This document shows positions 56,091 to 64,000 of a stretch of 64,000 nucleotides of DNA, piece by piece. The notes beneath the pieces were generated by a model. It was not told where the DNA came from. It searched no databases and worked only from the letters and a program-made list of their open reading frames with translations. Location of the stretch: positions 1 to 64,000 of the forward strand of contig FMBT01000384.1 of assembly GCA_900095095.1 (NCBI GenBank). The letters run 5' to 3'. Source of the stretch: Fragilariopsis cylindrus CCMP1102. Lineage: Eukaryota > Bacillariophyta > Bacillariophyceae > Bacillariales > Bacillariaceae. Position numbers and translations under genes: made by a program. The first letter of the stretch is position 1. Every line of letters begins with the position of its first letter.

Positions 56091-57325
56091 ATATAAATAA
56101 ATATTGAAGTAGCGAAGAAGTTTTACTTACCAAAACGTAATTTATCATAGTCCAACAAAACAAACTATTTACCATCTACTAGGATACGAACGGATGTTGT
56201 TTTCTTTACCTTATTAATTAACTCACGTGAGTGAGTGAGTGAAAAGATAGAACATATATAACGAATGAATCTTAGCAGTAGTAGCAACAAATTAAATAAA
56301 AATATCCCCCCAATATCAAACACGTAATTCCTTTTATCTTTGTTTTGTTTGTCTTAATGATAGATGTATGCTGTATTTAGTACACATGTGTGTTTCTCTA
56401 CACTAGTTACTGTAGATTTACGGTTTTATCTTCTGCTTATCGGCTACATACCACCGTTTCGTGTTTTCCATCCTTTGATTGTGAACGCGAGCGGTGATGT
56501 CACGTGTAATATTATTGTGAATCTATCCATCCAACCATCCATGAATGAATGAATGAACAAATCAATCAAAGCAAACTTCGTGTATCGTGTACAGCGTATC
56601 ATACATACAGTGCATACCGGTACGCCTGTACGTGTAGCTAACGCACAGCTAGCTAGCTACACTGCATACCGGAATGCTGCTTTCCCAAAGCATCATCATC
56701 TACTGTATGTGAGTCCATCCGTCCGCCCGTGCTATGTATTTCAGTAACAACAGACGATTTTAAATTATGTGTACGCTTGCTAGCTAGCTAGCTAGCTAGT
56801 TAAGAAGGCTGATATAAGGTTAGCTTAGCTCTTACCTATCCATATTATTATTATCTACAGTATTAGATTTTAGAACAAGAAAAGAAAAAGGAATGCTACT
56901 ACGCTACAGTAGTAAGTTAGCTACCGTAGAAGACCTTTCGTTTTTCTTAATTCGTCGTGTCGGTACGGTAGGCTACGGTATGCTGCATGTTAATTTATCG
57001 GACATGGTATGCATACCCCACGAACATGCCATACCACTTAGCAACCCCACAGTCATCATCGCGATGCGTACGCTTTTCGTTTCGCTTCATAATTCTACTC
57101 TTAACCATACAGTATATCTTAAAATTATTCACTACCATAGCTAGTTGAGTTGTTCATTCTAATAATAATACTGTACTGTACTTATATATACTGTGTTGTA
57201 CAGAATAGCTACAGTTAGTACATACCGTTCAACTTTAACTTTTAGATTGATTTAACTTTTCCGATAAATAAAAACCCACTAATAAACAAAGTTGATATTC
57301 GCTTCGTATGTAGCTAAGCAATCAA
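56091..57325. other. Intergenic region, left part
   Basis: GAATGAATGAATGAAC near 56541, CTAGCTAGCTAGCTAGCTAG at 56779, and frequent TACTGTACTGTAC-type palindromes. No gene is supported. Confidence 0.45.
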
Positions 57326-57343
57326 CCCCCCCCCCCCCCCCCC
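57326..57343 (+). repeat. Poly-C tract (18 C)
   Basis: It follows TAGCTAAGCAATCAA. A related segment at about 60245-60345 (TTGATTTAACTTTT..CGATAAATAA, GTATGTAGCTAA-TCAACCCCC) has only CCCCC there, so the run expanded in this copy. Confidence 0.9.
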
Positions 57344-58261
57344 TTTCCTACCGTTTCGTTTCCTTTCATTTAATCTGTAATCAACCTCAAAAAGATTCGG
57401 AAACACGACGTACTGCACATGTACGGACAATCAACAAACCATATACAAGTTGGAGCATGGCATGATTTAGCGTAGTTTAGTTAGTATAGTATAGTCTCCG
57501 CTTGCTCTCCTGTCTCTTTCTCTCGCCTTCCTTTCCACTGTGGAGTGATATGATATGATGTGATGTGATGTATGTTTTATATTATCTGATAATGTCTGTC
57601 AGTCTGTTTGCTGACCAAGAGTCGGTTGTAGTTGTTTATGATGTTGTAGTTGCTCCATTATAATGCCATGTGGTTGTTGTGGTTGTTGTTGTTGTGTTGT
57701 TGTTTTTGAGGAATATTTACTGTCGCTGTTGCTACTGAAATTTTCATCAGGCTAAGGGTAGAATTGAATGAATGAATAAATCAAATTGGATGAAATTGGA
57801 TCGAATCTAAACTAGACTAGACTAGAGCCGCGTTTGTGTCGCGACGCGACGCTGCGTAACGTAACGTAACGTGCGATGTGTTGTCATATGCATCCGTTCC
57901 TCTATCTGCATGTGGTCTGGTCTAGTCTGGTCTAGAAGTACCACCGTATGGTAGCTACGGTAGCTAGTGTCTTCATATCATATTCATACTAGTACCACAT
58001 TCATATCACATTACATCAACACACTTGTGTTTGTGCTTGTTGTTCCTATCCTATCCTATCCTATCCGTTGCTATTGCTATTGCTACTGCTACTGCTACTG
58101 CTTTTGTTCTCTCCATTTGAATGCTCACCACCGCCAACACCGTGTCCCACCGCATGCACATACTGTACAGTACATGCTTTAAAACAAAAACTCGATCTGC
58201 TTATTCTTCATCATCTTCGTGTCTTCTTTTGCTTGTCTTTCGTGTCATGATATTGTCTTCC

Positions 58262-58329
<68 letters not shown>

Positions 58330-58868
58330 GGATAGTCTTCGAGAGGAAGCCAAACCTGTCAGCTCGAGAATTGATGCTTGATCGCGCGCGTCATTTTATT
58401 CAAAAAAGCAAGGAAGCTTTTTTCAAAATGCACACAATTTCTCATACCACAAAAACAATCACATACTTTACTGTATATGATACAACGGCGAAGCTGATGG
58501 GCCTGATTATGAGGTGGCCAAACAATGCTTGTGATCCCACGAATTACAAGAATCAATCAATCGCTCTACATACAGTACAGTACAGTACCGTACAAAGTCC
58601 AAGAGTTAAAAAAGATTTAGCACGATCGATTCGATCGATCGATCGATACTGAAGATTTTGATGACGATGATGATGATGATGATTCAGTTGATATCGTCGT
58701 CATTCATTCTACCACGTGCTATTATTGATATCTGCCGTTGTGCTATCACGTCGAATGAATGAATCGAATCTTATGGAAAACGATCCATATTACAAATATA
58801 TCTCATAAAATCAAAATCAACACACAAACACTAACAACACACTCCATCACATTAATAATTATATCAAA
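57344..58868. other. Intergenic region 5' of fasciclin gene
   Basis: GATATGATATGATGTGATGTG near 57547, CTATCCTATCCTATCCTATCC at 58045, GCTACTGCTACTGCTACTGC at 58081, GATGATGATGATGATGATTC at 58665. A segment TCAGCTCGAGAATTG...GCGCGCGTCATTTTATTCAA at 58359-58405 recurs at 60374 and 60532. The last 80 bp look like a 5' UTR (ACACACAAACACTAACAAC). Confidence 0.5.
58261..58329 (+). repeat. (CTGT)n tetranucleotide microsatellite
   Basis: About 17 perfect CTGT units. A shorter (CTGT)n/(CTTT)n run lies at about 60438-60475. Both sit close to the repeated TCAGCTCGAGAATTG segment. Confidence 0.95.
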
Positions 58869-59498
58869 ATGAAACTTTCATTCGCCTTCGCTACTATTGC
58901 TGCTATCTGCTCCACCGCTGTCAATACAAATGCAGAAGACCTTGTGTCCTCTGTTGATATTCCATCAACAGCTGTTGGTGTTCCTCAATTATCAACACTA
59001 GTTGCAGCATTAACAGCAGCTGATTTAGTGAGTGCTATTGCTGAACCAAACGGTCCATTCACTGTATTTGCCCCAACTGATGATGCATTTGCTGCCCTTC
59101 CTGCTGGATTAGTAGAATGTTTATTAGAACCAGATAACAAAGGAGCGTTATCTGCAATCTTGACATATCACGTCGTTGATGGACAAGTTTTATCAACTGA
59201 TTTAACTGACGGTATGATGGCACCAACATTACAAGGTGAAGATGTTACTATTAATACAACTGATGGTGTTGTTATTAATGATTCAGCTACAGTCATTACT
59301 GCTGATATCATGACAAGTAATGGTGTTGTTCACGTTATTGACGCTGTTTTAGTACCACCATCTATTGATGTTGCAGCATTCCTTGCAACATGTACGGATA
59401 GTGATACGGATAGTGATGAAGAATCATCATCATCATCACTATACGGTTCCATCGTCGGACTTACAATCATTGCTGGTGTTTCTGCTTTATTTTTGTAA
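58869..59498 (+). CDS. Secreted fasciclin (FAS1) domain protein, 209 aa
   Basis: Start MKLSFAFATIAAICSTAVNT with a signal peptide cleaved near Asn-Ala|Glu-Asp (about 22). One FAS1 domain spans about residues 28-165. The H1 motif is GPFTVFAPTDDAFAALP (about 62-78), followed by the Tyr-His motif in ILTYHVVDGQ (about 97) and the H2 motif NGVVHVIDAVLVPP (about 152-165). FAS1 domains mediate cell adhesion or matrix binding. The C-terminus is an acidic Ser spacer (DSDTDSDEESSSSS) followed by a hydrophobic end LYGSIVGLTIIAGVSALFL with no residues after it, which fits a GPI-anchor signal (inference) or a tail anchor. The frame is intact, single exon, with a typical diatom AT-rich leader before the ATG. 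Confidence 0.92.
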   Translation: MKLSFAFATIAAICSTAVNTNAEDLVSSVDIPSTAVGVPQLSTLVAALTAADLVSAIAEPNGPFTVFAPTDDAFAALPAGLVECLLEPDNKGALSAILTYHVVDGQVLSTDLTDGMMAPTLQGEDVTINTTDGVVINDSATVITADIMTSNGVVHVIDAVLVPPSIDVAAFLATCTDSDTDSDEESSSSSLYGSIVGLTIIAGVSALFL

Positions 59499-61364
59499 AG
59501 CAAGCAATCAATCAAGCAAATAGATGAACGATAACTTATTGATTATGGGACGACGAGCGAGACGACAATAATATACCAACCACAATACTATATGGAAGCA
59601 ACTGAACACACTACTACAGCTAGCAGCAGAAGCAGCAGCAGCAGCAGGATGACCACTTACCCGCCAGATCGGATGCAGTAGTAAAGAAGTATCCAAACGA
59701 TTGGATGCATAGTAGTAGTAATAATAACACCTGTAAATGTTCTATAGCTCTAACTACCGTAGTTCTATCAAGCTAGCTATCTACTGAAGTAGCTAGCTAG
59801 ATCTAGTAGTAGAGTAGAGTTTTCGCATTACAATACTCTACTGTACTGTATTGTACTATACTTCAATTTCAATTTCAATACGAAATCACATATGTCATAT
59901 CATATCATTCACTTTCGTTGCAGTCTTCTCGTCCCCAAATCAAGATATATGAATGACATGGCACTCGTCTCGTATCCGCTATCATCTCGTCTCGTCTCGT
60001 CTCGACGGAATTCACTTCGACGGCTTTTTTTTTATAGTACAGTACTATTTCTATACGAAAGCACATCTGTCATATCATATAATGTCATGTCATTCACTCT
60101 CGTTGCAGTTAGTCTTCGCCCCCCAAATCAAGATATATGAATTGGCACTCGTATCGTCGTCGTATCCGTATCATCTCGTCTAGTCTCGGCGGAATTAATT
60201 CACTTCGACTGGCTTTTCGGTAACTTGGGTTAGCTACGGTATACTTTAAAAATTGATTTAACTTTTTTCGATAAATAATAAAACCCCGTATGTAGCTAAT
60301 CAACCCCCACTCCCCCTGTCACACCCCCCTTTCCTTTCCTTCTATTCATTTCATCACACAAGCAAACTACTGTCAGCTCGAGAATTGCTTGAGCGCGCGC
60401 GTCATTTTATTCAAAAAAAGTTGCTGATAGCAGGGACTGTCTGTCTGTCTGTCTGTCTGTCTTTCTTTCTTTCTGTACTGTATGTCAGATACATTACTAG
60501 AAAGGGCGAAGCCAAGCAAGCAAACTGTGCGTCAGCTCGAATTGCTTGAGCGCGCCTTCATTTTATTCAAAAAAGTTGGCTGTACATATCTTTTTCACAT
60601 TACAATACAATATATATTGAATTTCACGACGACGATCTATTTTTAAACAAGAATTTGAAGATCAATAATAGAGTTGGCTTATTTCAGATTCAGAACTCTA
60701 TACTGTATGATATAACAAAACAGAATGACACGGTGTTCGCTCCTATTTATCCTTTCCGTCGATTTTTTTAAATTGCGGAGAACGAACCAAAGAATTCGTC
60801 GTTTGATAGCAAGAAGAGAAAGAGAGATAGATAATCATGAGCAGAATAAGAGTAGAGCGACGATTGAGATATATCCTACACAAAAAGGTAGTAGCAGGGC
60901 GACGACGAGACCGTAAATAATAAGAGGATTATTGGTTCTCTCTCGATCGTACCGGCAGTTCTAATACTGTAGCATCTTATATAGTAGTAGTAGAGTCGAA
61001 TGAATGAATCATATCAAACGAAGCACAGATAAAGACTGGATATAGTTATAAAAGATTTATATAAGACATACGTATGATACACACAGGGGGTACCAAAAAA
61101 AAATTGGTGATAGGATAGCGCGAAGCCTAGGAGCGACGAAGCGAGACGACAATACTACCAACCACGTTAGGAAGCAACTAAATACACTACTACAGGCAAG
61201 CTAGCAGCAGAAGCGTACTGTATATACAGTCATTACTAATAATACTTGTACATGTTCTATAGCTCTAACTACTGTACTGTAGTTCTAACTAGCTAGATCT
61301 AGTAGTAGACTGGAGTTTTCGCATTATAATACTGTACTGTTCGTCTCTTGTATTTTAACTTAAC
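59499..61364. repeat. Non-coding tract with nested direct duplications
   Basis: A segment with CGAGACGACAAT, GGAAGCAACT, CACTACTACAG, TGTTCTATAGCTCTAACTAC and GTTTTCGCATTA occurs at about 59550-59850 and again at 61135-61345. Between them a roughly 180-bp unit (GTCATATCATAT, TCGTTGCAGT, CCCAAATCAAGATATATGAA, GGAATT...CACTTCGAC) is present twice, at about 59893-60025 and 60068-60212. TCAGCTCGA(GA)ATTGCTTGAGCGCG occurs at 60374 and 60532. The whole is a local amplification. No gene is supported. Confidence 0.75.
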
Positions 61365-63860
61365 TTAAATTAACATACGTATAATTTCTGACTTTTTGAT
61401 TTCAATAAATCTTGATAAACAATCACTCACACCATAGGATAATATAACAGATCCATCATTATTATTGAAATCATTATTATTAGTATTATCATTATTATTG
61501 TTATCTTCGTCTTCTCCATTATTATCAGTATCTTTACTATGATCAATTTTATCGATCATCCCGGTCACAAAATGTATTCTTGGACAATTAGAATAGGCTG
61601 TGCCTGTTTCATTCATACTACCAAATTCTAATGGTATCATTTTCATATAGGTTAATGGATTTAAATTACTACCATTATTGTCATTGGTCTTGTCACCCCC
61701 CTCTTCATCATCACGTCGTATTGTTGGATACGGCAAACAAAACATATTGGATTTATACAGTATGGTATAGGGATCTTCTGGTAAAAAGGCGATAAATCTA
61801 GATAAATAAGTATTGGGTGTGATACCCAATGGCAAATTGTTACCCGGATATTTTGTTTTGGGATGTACTACCGCCACTTTTAATAATTGGTTTTGTTTTT
61901 GTAATTGTTTATTTTGATTTTGATTCTGATTCTCATCATATTCGTGCTTAGTAGTATTATTAGTGTCACTATTAATAGTAGTATTCACATAGATATCAAT
62001 ACAACATGCCGAACCACGATCTTGTACAAATAATTCCTCATAGTGATAGGTGGGATAGAATAATTTTTCGACTGTCTCAAATTTCTCTCTTGCTTGTGGC
62101 TCTTGAGGATCGAAGGTAGTAGAATATTGTAATGTCGTATCTTTTTGATGTAGTCTACATTTTGCATTCAAATTGATATTTTGAAAAACTTCATTGGGAT
62201 TCCATCTGGGTTGAAATAATAATTGTATATTATCATTACTGATATTATTATTATTTGTATTATTTGTATTTTGTTTCTTATTATTATTATTATGTGTATT
62301 TTGAAAATATAATAAATTTTTGGAGGCTTGAGCACGTTTATTAATTGTTTTACCAATCGGACACGAAGAATACTTTCTGATAAACACTTGTAATTGGAAT
62401 TGTGGTAACGGGGTTGTACTAGTAGTGACGTCAACATCAACATCATTCTGGAATGCATTTGGTATTTGAATATAACCCTTCGGTGGTCTTGGTGATTGTT
62501 GTGATTGTGATTGCATTTGTTGTTGTTGTTGGCCTTGGCTTTGGTCTTGTACTTCTTCTACTACTAAACTTGTTACTAATGATAATTCAATGGGTGCAAT
62601 ATGATTCACTGATGTTAAATATAATTGTTCTTCACCACTACCGTCCTTATCATACTTTCTGAAATTAAATAATCGATAATCATTATAATTTGGAAAAAAT
62701 GTAACTGTACTTACTGTCTGTAAAGTCACTGTAATATCCATGACAATGTTTAAGTTTGAATCTAATAATGCTAAACCCAAATAATCCGTTTGTGGTATAA
62801 CAGACGATACATTACTACTTGTTTTTTTGTTGCTACCGCCTAGTCCTACATTCTTCCAGGATCCACCATACATCTTTACATTGATAGTACCATCATAACA
62901 ATTATTCCAATGTGTGATTCGATAGACGGAAACATACAATGGCATATTTCCATCACCGTTACCTTTATTATTATTCAAATTATTAAAATAAGTGTGCCAT
63001 ATTGGATCATGACGATATTTATTCGGTAATTTAGCAATAGAGGGATTCATTTCAAATAAATGTAATTTTTGAGGCCAGACATTCTTTTTTTGGGATGCAT
63101 AGTCTTCTAATAAAAGTTTGTGATTGTTCTTCTTCAACTTCTCTGTCTCTAACGATCCGTCTGGTAATTTTGACGACCCTACGTCTGACGATGATCCTAC
63201 GTGTAACGATAATCCTACGTCTAACGATCCGCCCTCCAATAATAAGTCGGAGGTCAGTAAACGATATTTTTTAGGTATGGAGGATAAAAAATGTGTTTTG
63301 GGTGCAATACTTGAACTTGAACCGATACCTTTTTCTACTATTTGTGGACCCACTTGATCATATCTGAAATATATAATACCATCCGACTTTGTATTTGTCT
63401 CGTTCTTCTTATTCGTTTCCATTATTGACGTTGACATTGTCATTGACGTCGTTGTCTTGTTAATTAAATTCGATGACAATGACGATTTCGATTTCGATGA
63501 CGACAGTAATAGTGGTCTGTCATTTTTTCTAGAGCGCTGTTGTTGCTGAGGTAACTGTTGGTGCTGTTGAGGTTGTTGTCGGGAGTGCTGTTGAGATACT
63601 TGATCGTGTTGAGGTTGTTGTTGTTGTTGTTGTTGTTGATGATGGTGAAATAAAAGATAGAAGGAATTAATGACGTACAAGGTAAAGCATCCAACTACTA
63701 TTATCTTTAAGAATAACAGAACAAACTTTTTCAGTTTATGTTGTTGTTGTTGTTGTTGTTTTTGGTGTTGTGTATTATTCTTTGGATGATGTAGCTGTAG
63801 TTGAAGTTGTCGTTTTTTATTATTCATGTTTTGTTTATTGTTAGGCATGCTAGTAATCAT
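61365..63860 (-). CDS. Large type II membrane protein, possible glycan-active beta-propeller (831 aa)
   Basis: ATG at 63860 (MITSMPNNKQNMNNKKRQLQ). A Gln/Lys-rich cytosolic N-terminus precedes one membrane span, FVLLFLKIIVVGCFTLYVIN and SFYLLF (about 45-70), then a low-complexity Gln/Ser stem: the Golgi type II layout. The lumenal part from about 290 (MPLYVSVYRITHWNNCYDGT, DYLGLALLDSNLNIVMDITV, FPNYNDYRLFNF) has the one-strand-per-blade rhythm of a propeller. The end (IHFVTGMIDKI, then VILSYGVSDCLSRFIEIKKS) resembles the SYGVxD(C/N) last blade of GH43/GH130-type enzymes and eukaryotic beta-mannosyltransferase-like proteins. This assignment is tentative; catalytic residues cannot be fixed by eye. 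Low-complexity Asn/Gln inserts interrupt the fold. A short series of DVG/LDVGSS repeats lies near residues 205-230. Single exon, intact. Confidence 0.65.
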   Translation of the reverse strand: MITSMPNNKQNMNNKKRQLQLQLHHPKNNTQHQKQQQQQQHKLKKFVLLFLKIIVVGCFTLYVINSFYLLFHHHQQQQQQQQPQHDQVSQQHSRQQPQQHQQLPQQQQRSRKNDRPLLLSSSKSKSSLSSNLINKTTTSMTMSTSIMETNKKNETNTKSDGIIYFRYDQVGPQIVEKGIGSSSSIAPKTHFLSSIPKKYRLLTSDLLLEGGSLDVGLSLHVGSSSDVGSSKLPDGSLETEKLKKNNHKLLLEDYASQKKNVWPQKLHLFEMNPSIAKLPNKYRHDPIWHTYFNNLNNNKGNGDGNMPLYVSVYRITHWNNCYDGTINVKMYGGSWKNVGLGGSNKKTSSNVSSVIPQTDYLGLALLDSNLNIVMDITVTLQTVSTVTFFPNYNDYRLFNFRKYDKDGSGEEQLYLTSVNHIAPIELSLVTSLVVEEVQDQSQGQQQQQMQSQSQQSPRPPKGYIQIPNAFQNDVDVDVTTSTTPLPQFQLQVFIRKYSSCPIGKTINKRAQASKNLLYFQNTHNNNNKKQNTNNTNNNNISNDNIQLLFQPRWNPNEVFQNINLNAKCRLHQKDTTLQYSTTFDPQEPQAREKFETVEKLFYPTYHYEELFVQDRGSACCIDIYVNTTINSDTNNTTKHEYDENQNQNQNKQLQKQNQLLKVAVVHPKTKYPGNNLPLGITPNTYLSRFIAFLPEDPYTILYKSNMFCLPYPTIRRDDEEGGDKTNDNNGSNLNPLTYMKMIPLEFGSMNETGTAYSNCPRIHFVTGMIDKIDHSKDTDNNGEDEDNNNNDNTNNNDFNNNDGSVILSYGVSDCLSRFIEIKKSEIIRMLI

Positions 63861-64000
63861 CTTGTGACATTCACTTTCACTATCACATTCACTTTCACTA
63901 TCACTTTCACTTCGATCGTTTCACTAACTATACTGGTATCATCACATAAAAGAAAGACAAAAGAAAAATTGAATGCTGAAAAGAAATGTAGCTATTGGGA
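63861..64000. other. 5' flank of the type II membrane protein gene
   Basis: Contains a TCACTTTCACTATCACATTCACTTTC run at about 63868-63920, a likely 5' UTR microsatellite. Confidence 0.5.

Noticed and set aside
58121-58381. Frame with (Cys-Leu-Ser-Val)n
   Set aside because: Direct translation of the CTGT microsatellite.
60725-60916. 63-codon basic frame on the + strand
   Set aside because: Arg/Lys-rich and short, not homologous to anything I recognise, flanked by duplicated non-coding DNA.
1-64000. Search for tRNA, rRNA, CRISPR arrays and bacterial-type operons
   Set aside because: No T-loop GGTTCGA-type box with matching stem, no rRNA core sequence, no regular repeat-spacer array and no ribosome-binding-site-linked genes were seen. 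The spliced genes show eukaryotic DNA.

Overview
The window looks like nuclear DNA of a diatom (stramenopile alga). Four things point there. Plastid-type leaders with an A-F or S-F step after a signal peptide occur in the fucoxanthin-chlorophyll protein fragment, the aspartokinase and an Ala-Tyr-Ala-Phe protein. There is a DUF6824-type protein with a CRAL-TRIO-like N-terminal half. There is an NRT2 nitrate transporter. The DNA is AT-rich and full of microsatellites, with short GT-AG introns of about 110-136 nt. The species is not resolved.

Layout. Positions 1-659 hold the 5' end of a gene leaving the left edge. Positions 1000-2000 hold inverted-repeat DNA, a G-rich 15-bp tandem and about 400 bp of (CCCTAA)n telomere repeat that is interstitial here. 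Positions 2000-8000 are subtelomere-like repeats. Their core is a 183-193 bp satellite embedded in a larger repeat family that recurs at 16.9-19.0, 24.1-26.8 and 35.4-37.1 kb. Genes fill the gaps between these blocks: a secreted beta-propeller protein, NRT2, a Ser-rich protein, a TPR-like protein, two membrane-anchored acidic paralogues, the DUF6824 protein, a plastid (probably thylakoid) protein and an aspartokinase. The right half has a retroelement fossil, a multicopper oxidase, a broken fucoxanthin-chlorophyll protein fragment, a frame-interrupted secreted barrel-like gene, another diffuse repeat tract (51.0-54.2 kb), ribosomal protein uL22 with frame problems, a fasciclin protein, a duplicated non-coding tract and a large type II membrane protein.

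Gene models made here by reading splice sites and phases: the propeller gene needs a 17-nt microexon; the multicopper oxidase has five exons including a 10-nt microexon that supplies the Thr-His-Trp of a copper motif; NRT2, the DUF6824 gene and the 690-aa acidic protein each have a short first exon. Nothing indicates an operon-like pathway. The genes are individually regulated nuclear genes, several of them for the secretory route, the cell surface or the plastid. No CRISPR, rRNA or tRNA gene was recognised. The most unusual structures are the satellite-carrying repeat family and the microexons.
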